DNA from: Holdemanella sp.
GTDB lineage: Bacteria > Bacillota_I > Bacilli_A > Erysipelotrichales > Erysipelotrichaceae
Assembly: GCA_021442845.1 (NCBI GenBank)
Contig: JABUSD010000191.1
Location: 1 to 8,161 of the forward strand
Direction of reading: 5' to 3'
Length of the DNA stretch: 8,161 nucleotides
The position numbers were made by a program, and so were the translations under genes. Shown here piece after piece: positions 1-6,906 of this stretch. How positions within the stretch are numbered: the first letter of the stretch is position 1; the number at the start of each line of letters is the position of its first letter. Below the pieces are notes generated by a model that saw only the letters and a list, made by a program, of their open reading frames with translations, did not search any database and was not told where the DNA came from.

Positions 1-373
<373 letters not shown>

Positions 374-399
374 ATAACGTATCCTCTTTTTCTGATTCC

Positions 400-405
400 A
401 TTATA
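400..405 (-). promoter_or_regulatory. Isolated TATAAT -10-like element upstream of the small membrane gene
   Basis: A perfect TATAAT on the minus strand lies 26 bases before the small-protein start and right after a terminator-like hairpin. No hexamer resembling TTGACA occurs 15-19 bases upstream (that stretch is the hairpin loop and arm), and there is no TGn extension. It could restart transcription for the small protein and GH1, but in such AT-rich DNA the match may be chance. Confidence 0.25.
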
Positions 406-406
406 A

Positions 407-441
407 GAAAAAGGATACATGACCACCATGTACCCTTTTTC
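407..441. terminator. Bidirectional terminator-like hairpin between GH78 and the small membrane gene
   Basis: Two 15-base arms (407-421 and 427-441) pair with one G-T type mismatch around a 5-base loop. Each strand reads roughly GAAAAAGG[A/G]TACATG, loop, then CATGTA[C/T]CCTTTTTC. The GC-containing stem followed by TTTTT is a classical intrinsic terminator shape, and the outer A/T part makes it work on either strand. On the minus strand it lies about 70 bases after the GH78 stop, so it would end or attenuate the PTS-GH78 transcript before the small protein and GH1. No antiterminator (RAT-like) sequence that would compete with it was recognised. Confidence 0.7.
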
Positions 442-478
442 CGCTATATTCCTACTCTTTGTTTCCATATAAACAGAT

Positions 479-496
479 GGACCTACAAGTAGGTCC
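479..496. repeat. 18-bp inverted repeat just after the GH78 stop
   Basis: GGACCTAC and GTAGGTCC form perfect 8-base arms around a 2-base centre, starting 14 bases after the GH78 stop codon. On the minus strand the six-T run lies before the hairpin rather than after it, and the 3' flank is U-poor, so it is not a normal intrinsic terminator for GH78. It may be a protein-binding site, an RNA 3'-end stabiliser, or part of a two-hairpin 3' region with the structure at 407-441. Confidence 0.5.
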
Positions 497-509
497 AAAA
501 AAGAGAATA

Positions 510-2741
510 CTATATTACTATCTCAACACCTTCTGGTGCTGTATAGTCAAGTTGAATGTTGCCATCCTGTTTCTTCCAGCTTACTTTTACCATGCCATAA
601 GGTGTAACTACTTCTCCCTTGGCATATTCCAAATAACCTGGTACAGGTTTGATGGCAATTTTTGAATATCCTGGTGCTGCAGGATGTACACCTAAGACAA
701 CACTTGGAAGTTCATAAAGGGCTAGTGATCCCCAGGCATGGCAATCACTTCTTTCGTCTAATTCATTTTCAAATGATGTTGTGGCATTTCGTTTGATCAT
801 ATTGCGCCATATATTCCACTTAACATCCGTATATTCATACAATCCTGTGATTCGTAACGCTTCAAATAAATATAGCTGCATAGATACCGAACATTGAGCA
901 TATTGATCTGGATGTAGAATTGTTTCTAGAAGATTTTCTCTTGCCTGTTCTTTTTCTACAACCCCTGTCAATGCCCCAAATACCTGACAGTGCTGGCTAT
1001 ATTCTGGATAGTTATCCCCATCCATAATCATGCCATTATCCCCTATACAATATGTACAGATAGCTTTTTTAATGCTTTCTGCCTGTTGTAGATACAGTTC
1101 GCTCTTTTCCTTGTATCCAGCAAAGGCAAACAATTCACTGGCTTTCTGCAGACCTAGGATATATAACAGGTTCTCCATTGTGATCATACCGGTTTTTGCT
1201 GCATTTGGTACACCTACCTGCCAATCCCCAGCCCAGTCAATGAAGCCCCAGAATCTTCCTCCATAGAAATTTCCGATTGTCTTTACATAGCCTTTATCCG
1301 TTAATCCATCTTCAAATGTATTTAAGATATTCTCAATAGTTGGGATATGATTTCTGACAAGCTTCTTGTCTCCAAAATACATCATGTGATCATGTACCAT
1401 CATAATATAGTACATAGAGAAGCCTGGAATAACATTCGGTCTTGTGTTTGGATAGGCGCTATACAACAAACCATCATATCGCTGTGAACGTTTAAAATCA
1501 TCCAACGCCTGTCTTGCTAGACGATCATCCATGCTGGATGCATATGTATAAAGAATCTGGCCTCTTGTATCCATAATATACTGCAGCTGTTCATAGAATG
1601 GACAATCCACATAGTTTTCATGCATGCAGCGTCTTAATGTTCGTTCTGATATATCCCAGATTGCATCCAATGTATCATCACTTGTCTTGACATGGGATTT
1701 AATTTCAAGTGGATAGCCTCTTTCCTTGAAATCAAAGCTATGAAGAATTAAATCTTCATCCTTTGTTTCAATTGTCAGCTGTACATAACGGAATGTTCGA
1801 TACCATAATGGTTCATAGACTTCCTTCTCATTACCTGAAGGAGAATATAGATCGCTATATCCTTCCAGATGTCCATGGATAAAATCCATACGATCTCGTT
1901 TTACATGATCTTCCTGATAATAGCTTTCCGATTGTAATATCTGGATTTTACTTCCCTTTCCATAACTTGTGACAAGTTTTAGATAGGCACACATCTCTTC
2001 TCCTGCATCCAAATCAAGCGTTACCTTTGTGTTCTTTTTGACAATGACATCCTTTCCCTCTATAAAGGATGCTTCCAGGTTTCCTTTTACACTTCCTTTA
2101 AACTTTCTATCAATAAGGCGGATTAAAGGAATTCTTCTTTCGTTTAAGTTGCCTGGACTGACATGCATACGAATCACTCTTTTTGGATATGGTACACTGG
2201 CTTCCCAAAGGGAATCATCAAATTGAAGAGTATGAACATCCCATAATTCATTTGCCTGATAGTTTTCATATATGAACAACGGTGCAAATCCTTTTGTTTC
2301 TCTTACAAGCTCTCTTTGTGTATCGATATGGCATAAATAACTTTCATCCGCTGAAATATCCTGCATACCATTTTCATCCTGGATGGTTCCATCTATATAT
2401 AAGCCTGGATATGCCGTTGCCATTAAAGACTGATTGCTGTTTGCTGGATCCTGTGGATAGTGTAGACAATACATAACCAGTACATTATCCCCATCCTTTA
2501 AATAAGGCTTTAAATCAATGGAATCATAGAACCATACTTCCTTATCCCCTTTTGCTGGTCCCATATGAACGAGATTTCCATTGACATACATCTTATAATG
2601 CGAATCGGCTGATAGATTGATACTCGCTTCTTTCACATTTTGACATGTGATTTTCTTTCTAAAGATAACAACAATAGGTTTTTCTAATGCGAGTTTCTTT
2701 GCACTTTCGCACCAGATCCATTTTGAATTCATCGTTTTCAT
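510..2741 (-). CDS. GH78-type alpha-L-rhamnosidase, cytoplasmic
   Basis: This 743-residue protein has the GH78 layout: N-terminal beta-sandwich domains (about 1-345, including SADSHYKMYVNG and a PLWYRTFRYVQL strand region), an (alpha/alpha)6 barrel (about 350-680), and a C-terminal beta-sandwich (about 682-743). Residues 379-391 (D379, C380, P381, E384, D391) match the family signature DCPxxE...D, which carries the substrate-binding acids and general-acid Glu known from Bacillus RhaB. E658 in TTSFE is a candidate general base, and H668-A669-W670 precede the usual VLGVHP segment. There is no signal peptide or membrane segment, so it should act in the cytoplasm on imported glycosides, releasing L-rhamnose. 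ATG overlaps the EIIA stop by one base (TAATG), so translation is probably coupled; the binding site is weak (AAAGAG). A second Met at residue 4 is less likely. The family call is strong; the substrate and linkage are unknown. Confidence 0.9.
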   Translation of the reverse strand: MKTMNSKWIWCESAKKLALEKPIVVIFRKKITCQNVKEASINLSADSHYKMYVNGNLVHMGPAKGDKEVWFYDSIDLKPYLKDGDNVLVMYCLHYPQDPANSNQSLMATAYPGLYIDGTIQDENGMQDISADESYLCHIDTQRELVRETKGFAPLFIYENYQANELWDVHTLQFDDSLWEASVPYPKRVIRMHVSPGNLNERRIPLIRLIDRKFKGSVKGNLEASFIEGKDVIVKKNTKVTLDLDAGEEMCAYLKLVTSYGKGSKIQILQSESYYQEDHVKRDRMDFIHGHLEGYSDLYSPSGNEKEVYEPLWYRTFRYVQLTIETKDEDLILHSFDFKERGYPLEIKSHVKTSDDTLDAIWDISERTLRRCMHENYVDCPFYEQLQYIMDTRGQILYTYASSMDDRLARQALDDFKRSQRYDGLLYSAYPNTRPNVIPGFSMYYIMMVHDHMMYFGDKKLVRNHIPTIENILNTFEDGLTDKGYVKTIGNFYGGRFWGFIDWAGDWQVGVPNAAKTGMITMENLLYILGLQKASELFAFAGYKEKSELYLQQAESIKKAICTYCIGDNGMIMDGDNYPEYSQHCQVFGALTGVVEKEQARENLLETILHPDQYAQCSVSMQLYLFEALRITGLYEYTDVKWNIWRNMIKRNATTSFENELDERSDCHAWGSLALYELPSVVLGVHPAAPGYSKIAIKPVPGYLEYAKGEVVTPYGMVKVSWKKQDGNIQLDYTAPEGVEIVI

Positions 2742-3058
2742 TATTTCTTTAACTCTTTGTACACATCAATAAACTGTTCTGCAACAACTCTAAATGTTTC
2801 TGCACACATCATCTGGTCTTCTGCATGTACCAAAAATAAAGATACCGTTGTGTTATCTACATCACTTGCACTTTCCGCTAACATGCCAGCATGTGCTTTA
2901 TGTGCACCTTCAAAGGCTTCGCCACCTTGTTCAATCAGTTTTGCTGCTTCTTCAAAATTACCTTCTTTTGCCTTTTCGATAGCCTGGATATACATAGATC
3001 TTGCCATTCCACCACAGCTGATCATTTCCATTATTTTCATTAACATTTCATCGTTCAT
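2741..3058 (-). CDS. PTS EIIA, lactose/cellobiose family
   Basis: This 105-residue protein has the normal size and all-helical look of EIIA of the Lac/Cel family. It takes phosphate from HPr and passes it to the EIIB Cys. His78 in LFLVHAEDQMM aligns with the phosphorylated His78 of lactococcal EIIA-Lac, and Asp81 matches the metal-ligand Asp of the trimer. The usual HAQDH motif reads HAEDQ here, so the second His is Gln82. Other family marks are the GGMARSMYIQAIEKAKEGNF helix pair and AHAGML. The start follows AGAGGT (3064-3069) by 5 bases. The gene is separated from EIIC by 58 bases holding a strong stem-loop, and its stop overlaps the GH78 start. Confidence 0.93.
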   Translation of the reverse strand: MNDEMLMKIMEMISCGGMARSMYIQAIEKAKEGNFEEAAKLIEQGGEAFEGAHKAHAGMLAESASDVDNTTVSLFLVHAEDQMMCAETFRVVAEQFIDVYKELKK

Positions 3059-3081
3059 ACGTTACCTCTTTATCTATAAAT

Positions 3082-3105
3082 GATAGTTGCCCGAAGGCAA
3101 CTATC
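3082..3105. promoter_or_regulatory. Strong stem-loop with UUCG tetraloop between EIIC and EIIA
   Basis: Perfect 10-base arms (GATAGTTGCC at 3082-3091, GGCAACTATC at 3096-3105) enclose four bases. In the minus-strand transcript the loop is C(UUCG)G, a well-known extra-stable tetraloop. The sequence after it on the minus strand (ATTTATAG) is not a U-run, so read-through into EIIA is expected. It is better read as an mRNA processing or stability element. On the plus strand it is followed by TCA and seven Ts, so it could stop antisense transcription. Confidence 0.65.
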
Positions 3106-3116
3106 TCATTTTTTTA

Positions 3117-4385
3117 TTATTCCTGTGTTTCACCCTGTTCGATTGCGTACTCATCTCTATCTGAGCTTCTCATGAAAGGCATCCAGAATAATGTCGCAAC
3201 GACTAACTGTACAATCTGTAATAACGCACCTCTAAAGCTTTGCGTTACTAAGAATCCACTTAAGATGACTGGTGTAGTCCATGGCAACTGAATCAATCCT
3301 GTTGGAATTGGTACAAGTCCTAGACTAAATGCGACATATGCAATCAACGCACTCACTGCATTTGATAATACAAATGGAATGATTAACTTGAAGTTCAACA
3401 TCAACGGATATCCAAATAATGCTGGTTCTCCAATACCGAATGCATATGGTACAATCGCAATCTTAGAAATCTCTTTATACTGTTTTGATTTAGAAACAAT
3501 CAATCCGGCAATAACCGCACCAACCAATCCAATACTTGTAAAGTGTGTAAAGAATGAGTTATTGATGATATTGAATGCAGCTCCACCTGCTGTTACAGCT
3601 TCCAGGTTCTGTGTTTCAAGCACCTGCATGATTGGTGTCATAACACCTTGCACAATAGATCCACCATGGATTCCAAAGAACCATAATAACTGTTCGAAAA
3701 TCTTAGCGAAGATTACGCCGAAGATTGAACCACCTAACATCATAACTGGCAATCCAACTGTTCCGTTGATCAATGCGTTCAAGTTTGTTCCAAATGCATC
3801 TAAAACCATCTTTAAAATCAATGCACCATATACAATAATCATAGATCCAATTAATGATTCAAATGGAGCAGCGACTGCAGGTGGTACTGCATCTGGCATC
3901 GTAATCTTGATTCCCTTGTTGTCAATTGCCTTATAGATACGTACTGTAACCATACCAACGATCATAGCTGTAAACATGCTTGAAGCTGTTACATTGGCAA
4001 TAGACTGTCCTTCTCCGAATGGAGTTAATACAAGGAATGATACAACAGCTGTTAACTGTGCCTGTAATACATTCACTTCTAATTTTTCAGCCAATCTGTG
4101 AGAGATTGTTAAACATACAAGTAATGCTGCGATATTGATTGTTGCGAAATAAACTGTCATCAACTGTCCAATCCAGTCAGCCGATCCATAGATGTTTGAA
4201 ATAAAATCTATGACTGTCTGTGATGGGAAGTTTGAAATGATTAATGGGATGGAAGCGATGATTGTAAATGGTACATACGCTAACATTGCATCCTTAATCG
4301 CATTGACATACATATTTCTTCCTAAAGCTCCAGCAAAACGAGATAATTTCACCTGTAAGCTTTGCATTGCGTTATTTTCTGACAT
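3117..4385 (-). CDS. PTS EIIC permease, lactose/cellobiose family
   Basis: This 422-residue hydrophobic protein is the membrane channel of the PTS: it moves the sugar across the membrane while EIIB phosphorylates it. Family landmarks are the start region LGRNMYVNAIKDAMLAYVPF, the conserved WFFGIHGG loop (His240), and FGIGEPALFGYP (Glu320), matching the EP-x-x-FG-x-P sugar-site motif of Lac/Cel EIIC proteins. Many hydrophobic segments span about residues 30-400, and the C-terminus (after 405) is short and charged. There is no fused IIB or IIA domain, as in cellobiose/chitobiose and lichenan systems. The start at 4385 has a repeated AGGAAT tract and AGGAAAGG upstream, the last 11 bases from ATG, which is slightly long. 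EIIB lies just upstream with a 41-base gap. The sugar cannot be read from the sequence; the downstream hydrolases suggest a rhamnosylated beta-glucoside. Confidence 0.94.
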   Translation of the reverse strand: MSENNAMQSLQVKLSRFAGALGRNMYVNAIKDAMLAYVPFTIIASIPLIISNFPSQTVIDFISNIYGSADWIGQLMTVYFATINIAALLVCLTISHRLAEKLEVNVLQAQLTAVVSFLVLTPFGEGQSIANVTASSMFTAMIVGMVTVRIYKAIDNKGIKITMPDAVPPAVAAPFESLIGSMIIVYGALILKMVLDAFGTNLNALINGTVGLPVMMLGGSIFGVIFAKIFEQLLWFFGIHGGSIVQGVMTPIMQVLETQNLEAVTAGGAAFNIINNSFFTHFTSIGLVGAVIAGLIVSKSKQYKEISKIAIVPYAFGIGEPALFGYPLMLNFKLIIPFVLSNAVSALIAYVAFSLGLVPIPTGLIQLPWTTPVILSGFLVTQSFRGALLQIVQLVVATLFWMPFMRSSDRDEYAIEQGETQE

Positions 4386-4404
4386 ATAAACAAATACCTT
4401 TCCT

Positions 4405-4425
4405 ATTCCTAATTCCTAATTCCTA
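4405..4425. repeat. Three perfect tandem heptamers upstream of EIIC
   Basis: ATTCCTA occurs three times head to tail (4405-4411, 4412-4418, 4419-4425). On the coding strand this reads as TAGGAAT repeated, followed by AGGAAAGG. Each copy holds an AGGA Shine-Dalgarno-like core, so the ribosome meets several weak binding sites before the EIIC start at 4385. The array fills most of the EIIB-EIIC gap. Confidence 0.75.
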
Positions 4426-4426
4426 T

Positions 4427-4729
4427 TTAGTCACCTAAAACTTGTTTTACGCGATTCAAAACCTTTTCACCATTCATGCGTCCATAATCCTGCATGTTGA
4501 TAGCTTCGAACTTAACTCCTGCATACTTCTTTTCTAAGTTTGGTACTTCAAAAGCAATCTGTGGTCCAACTAGAACGATGTCTGCATCGTAAACATATTT
4601 TGCTGCATCTGCAAATGGATATGCTGCACATTTAATTTCATATCCTTGTGCTTCCGCTGCCTGACACATTCTTTTAACCATTAAGCTTGTTGACATTCCC
4701 ATGTTACAAAGTAATACAATATTTCTCAT
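4427..4729 (-). CDS. PTS EIIB, lactose/cellobiose family
   Basis: This 100-residue protein is a free-standing EIIB, the cytoplasmic phosphocarrier that passes phosphate from EIIA to the incoming sugar. The N-terminal strand and loop MRNIVLLCNMGMSTSLMVKR contain the phosphorylated Cys8 and the P-loop-like M-S-T-S turn typical of cellobiose-type EIIB. The middle part (DADIVLVGPQIAFEVPNLEKK) also fits the family. An excellent AAGGAG site sits 7 bases before the ATG. It is the first gene of the transport operon; the order EIIB-EIIC-EIIA matches chb/cel and lic operons. The 163-base gap upstream carries the operon's likely promoter and operators. Confidence 0.94.
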   Translation of the reverse strand: MRNIVLLCNMGMSTSLMVKRMCQAAEAQGYEIKCAAYPFADAAKYVYDADIVLVGPQIAFEVPNLEKKYAGVKFEAINMQDYGRMNGEKVLNRVKQVLGD

Positions 4730-4762
4730 AGTAATTCTCCTTTTTTCTTTGATTTTTTTGTC

Positions 4763-4770
4763 TACCGGTA
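4763..4770. promoter_or_regulatory. TACCGGTA palindrome flanked by TGTCTA direct repeats in the EIIB leader
   Basis: A perfect 8-base palindrome lies 34 bases before the EIIB start. The hexamer TGTCTA occurs at 4759-4764 and again at 4773-4778, around it. It is one of few GC-rich spots in this AT-rich gap. It may be an operator half-site arrangement, but it does not fit the CcpA cre consensus. Function is unknown. Confidence 0.3.
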
Positions 4771-4815
4771 TCTGTCTATATAGTAAATTATTTTTTAATA
4801 ATCCTCCATGTTGCC

Positions 4816-4839
4816 ATTTTCCTTTATATTATGGAAAAT
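4816..4839. repeat. Inverted repeat ATTTTCC-N10-GGAAAAT in the EIIB leader
   Basis: Seven-base arms (4816-4822 and 4833-4839) flank ten A/T bases. One helical turn separates the arm edges, which suits a dimeric regulator, and the site lies between the candidate promoter and the EIIB gene. A binding site for the upstream regulator is a reasonable guess; no second copy was found in the window. Confidence 0.35.
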
Positions 4840-4876
4840 AAGCTTATATTCTATGTCTATGAACAGTAAATGTGGA
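4834..4876 (-). promoter_or_regulatory. Candidate promoter and operator of the PTS-GH78 operon
   Basis: On the minus strand a TCCACA (4871-4876) lies 17 bases before TAGAAT (4848-4853). An alternative is TTTACT (4865-4870), 16 bases before TATAAG (4843-4848). Either pair matches the sigma-A consensus at 4/6 and 5/6 positions. The palindrome ATAAGCTTAT (4838-4847), extendable to GAA and TTC at 4834-4851 with one mismatched pair, overlaps the -10 region and is a candidate operator. The resulting leader would be about 100 bases. The choice between the two promoters cannot be made by eye. Confidence 0.4.
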
Positions 4877-4894
4877 AATCTTCTTTCCACATTT
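4868..4894. terminator. Hairpin at the 3' end of the regulator gene
   Basis: Perfect 11-base arms, AAATGTGGAAA (4868-4878) and its complement (4884-4894), enclose a 5-base loop and overlap the last bases of the regulator stop codon. The minus-strand 3' flank is TTTACTGTT, only a short T-run, so termination may be partial. The distal arm also overlaps a candidate -35 of the PTS operon, so termination and promoter function may share this DNA. Confidence 0.5.
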
Positions 4895-6812
4895 ATTTCT
4901 TTAAGCCAGAATCGCTGATCATATGGATAAAGGAATCATAATCAGGATTCTCGATTAAATTTTGTACCATTTCCTCGCTCATTAAAAAGCGGGTAGTAAC
5001 TTCATAAAATTTCTGGATATCATCTTTATCCGTTGGACCTAAAGCCGTTAATACCACAACCCGCACTTCGTTGTTTGTCCAGAATATCTGTTCCTTTAAT
5101 ACGGCAACCGATACAATAGTTTCCTCATCCATCATCTCACATGGGTGTGGAATCGCAACCAGGTTACCAAAATCGGTTGGCCCAAAGGATTCTCTTTTCA
5201 ATACGCTCTGTTCAAATTCATCAGGTAATACGGTCACTTTACGAATTTCCCTGCATAAATTATAAATGACATCTTCTTTTGTCTTTCCTTCAATATCCTT
5301 AAAGAAGTATTTTTTCTTATAATAGTTATCTAAGAAATTCAAATCACCAATGCGTAAGAAATCTCTGACGGACATGACTTCACTTTTCTGCAAAAAATCA
5401 CTGATGATCATCATTGGTACATTGACCTTCTTATAGATTGGTACCGTTGTGAAGATAAAATCTATACCTGTCAAATCATAGTTTTCAAAATCATACATGC
5501 CACAGACTTCCAATGACTGGATATAATCATTGAACTCCTGTTTAAAGCGGTACATCAATAACTGAGAAGACGCTCTTCCACTTACACAGACTAGAAGGAT
5601 ATTCTTTTTCTTCTTTACATAGCCTGTTCTTTCTTCCATTGATAAAGCTAAATAGATCGCAATACATGCGATTTCATCATCCGATATTGGTGCATCATAG
5701 AATTCAGATATGATATTGCCTGCACTCTGTGCCATGGTAAAGGCAAATAGATGTTTCTCTTTTACTTCATCCAGCACAGTATTTTTTTCAATAGGAATTC
5801 CATATTTTAAACGGATGCTTAATGGAATGAAATGCTGATTCAACATGATACGAAGGTTAAAGTCATCTCTAAATTCAACCTGATATAAGTGATATAAAGT
5901 ATCCAGAATCTTTGTGACAAGTCCATCAATTTCATCGCTGATCACAACATTTGGATCAAGATTTCCATCATTTCCCATGAAGCGTTTACCTGCTAAATAA
6001 ATCGCTGCATAGGCAATCTCTTCCTTTGGAATGTTGAATTTCAGCTTATATTTATAGACAAGCTGCTGATAAATATTGCTGATAATGCGAACTTCTTTTG
6101 AAATATCATATTCATCTAAAGCTATTGTATCTATAATATAGGATCCTTTTTCCATGCGCATCAAGCTGACAAAGATATACAACACTGTATTCTGGAAAGC
6201 AACCTCAGAAAATCGGATATGTTCCTTCTTTGTAAACTTCATCAACATATCAGCAATTTCTTTGATTCCATTTCTCTGTTTATCATCTAAATGATATATG
6301 CTTCGATTTGGTAACAAGAATGTCTGTAAAAAACAGTTTCTACAATCAAATTCATTTCCAATGACTTTTGTTCCATAATATGGCTTTTTTTCTAATGATA
6401 AACGGAATTGACTCAGGATAAATTCTATCTTTTTCATCTCATTGCTGAGGGTTTTTACACTGACATAGAGTTCATCACTTAAATCTTCCAATTTGATATA
6501 ATCATTCGTTTTTAACAGCTTAAGAAGAATATAGTTGATTCTTGAATCCGAATCAGCAGGAATAGAATCATAATCCTCTGCTTCATTTTTTAAATATTCC
6601 TGCCACATTTCATAGTCATTGATCACAAGCTTATGACCAAAATGAGGTTTGGAGATAATTGTCGCTCCATTCTTTTCAATTAAATAATTGATTTCCTTGA
6701 TACGGCTTCGCACAGTTCTTTCGCTAAGCTTTAATTGATCTGCCAATACACCGGATGTTTTATAATCATTAATATCTATGCTGTTTAGTACTATTAATAG
6801 CTTATCATCCAT
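4893..6812 (-). CDS. LicR/MtlR-type PTS-regulated transcriptional activator (HTH-HTH-PRD-PRD-EIIB-EIIA)
   Basis: This 639-residue protein has the LicR/MtlR layout and nearly the length of B. subtilis LicR. Two winged-helix DNA-binding parts (about 5-65 and 90-150) are followed by PRD1 (about 175-285), PRD2 (about 290-395), a GatB-like EIIB domain (about 403-490) and an EIIA domain of the mannitol/fructose type (about 500-639). The EIIB Cys is C409 (LLVCVSGRASS) and the EIIA His is H556 (VAIPHP). PRD2 keeps H327 (LNQHFIPLSIRL). The other three expected PRD histidines read as Tyr: Y212, Y272 and Y387. From the family, phosphorylation by HPr and the PTS sets activity, and the target is the neighbouring PTS operon. 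The start has an AGAGGTG site about 6 bases upstream and a good promoter further up. It very likely controls the PTS-GH78 genes downstream. Confidence 0.93.
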   Translation of the reverse strand: MDDKLLIVLNSIDINDYKTSGVLADQLKLSERTVRSRIKEINYLIEKNGATIISKPHFGHKLVINDYEMWQEYLKNEAEDYDSIPADSDSRINYILLKLLKTNDYIKLEDLSDELYVSVKTLSNEMKKIEFILSQFRLSLEKKPYYGTKVIGNEFDCRNCFLQTFLLPNRSIYHLDDKQRNGIKEIADMLMKFTKKEHIRFSEVAFQNTVLYIFVSLMRMEKGSYIIDTIALDEYDISKEVRIISNIYQQLVYKYKLKFNIPKEEIAYAAIYLAGKRFMGNDGNLDPNVVISDEIDGLVTKILDTLYHLYQVEFRDDFNLRIMLNQHFIPLSIRLKYGIPIEKNTVLDEVKEKHLFAFTMAQSAGNIISEFYDAPISDDEIACIAIYLALSMEERTGYVKKKKNILLVCVSGRASSQLLMYRFKQEFNDYIQSLEVCGMYDFENYDLTGIDFIFTTVPIYKKVNVPMMIISDFLQKSEVMSVRDFLRIGDLNFLDNYYKKKYFFKDIEGKTKEDVIYNLCREIRKVTVLPDEFEQSVLKRESFGPTDFGNLVAIPHPCEMMDEETIVSVAVLKEQIFWTNNEVRVVVLTALGPTDKDDIQKFYEVTTRFLMSEEMVQNLIENPDYDSFIHMISDSGLKK

Positions 6813-6851
6813 ACATACACCTCTTTTAAACGCACTTTCTTACTCAATCCT

Positions 6852-6880
6852 ATTCTATTGGATATTTCAAATATCCTCAA
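6852..6880 (-). promoter_or_regulatory. Sigma-A promoter of the regulator gene
   Basis: On the minus strand TTGAGG (6875-6880, 4/6 to TTGACA) is followed after exactly 17 bases by TAGAAT (6852-6857, 5/6 to TATAAT). Transcription would start near 6845, giving a leader of about 30 bases before the ATG at 6812. This is the best promoter match in the window. Confidence 0.6.
6860..6876. promoter_or_regulatory. 17-bp inverted repeat (operator candidate) inside the regulator promoter
   Basis: GGATATTT and AAATATCC form perfect 8-base arms around a single central base. The repeat fills nearly the whole spacer between -35 and -10 and touches the -35 hexamer. A protein bound here would block or remodel polymerase, so autoregulation or control by another repressor is likely. 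As RNA it would have no room for a loop, and no T-run follows, so it is not a terminator for the methyltransferase gene. Confidence 0.5.
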
Positions 6881-6906
6881 AGAAGTAATTTTCCTTAATT
6901 AAAACT

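Noticed and set aside
1030..1266. Plus-strand open frames opposite the GH78 gene
   Set aside because: They are antisense to a full-length GH78 protein with intact motifs and have no start signals.
2757..3083. Plus-strand open frame of 108 codons opposite EIIA
   Set aside because: It mirrors the EIIA coding sequence, which has the catalytic His78 and a good ribosome binding site.
3379..3936. Long plus-strand open frame of 185 codons opposite EIIC
   Set aside because: It lies entirely antisense to a confident EIIC gene, has no credible ribosome binding site, and its composition is what the reverse of a hydrophobic membrane gene gives.
4805..4820. Possible sigma-54 promoter (TGGCA-like bases on the minus strand) upstream of EIIB
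   Set aside because: The -12 GC element is missing at the required spacing, and the regulator lacks the AAA+ domain of LevR-type sigma-54 activators.
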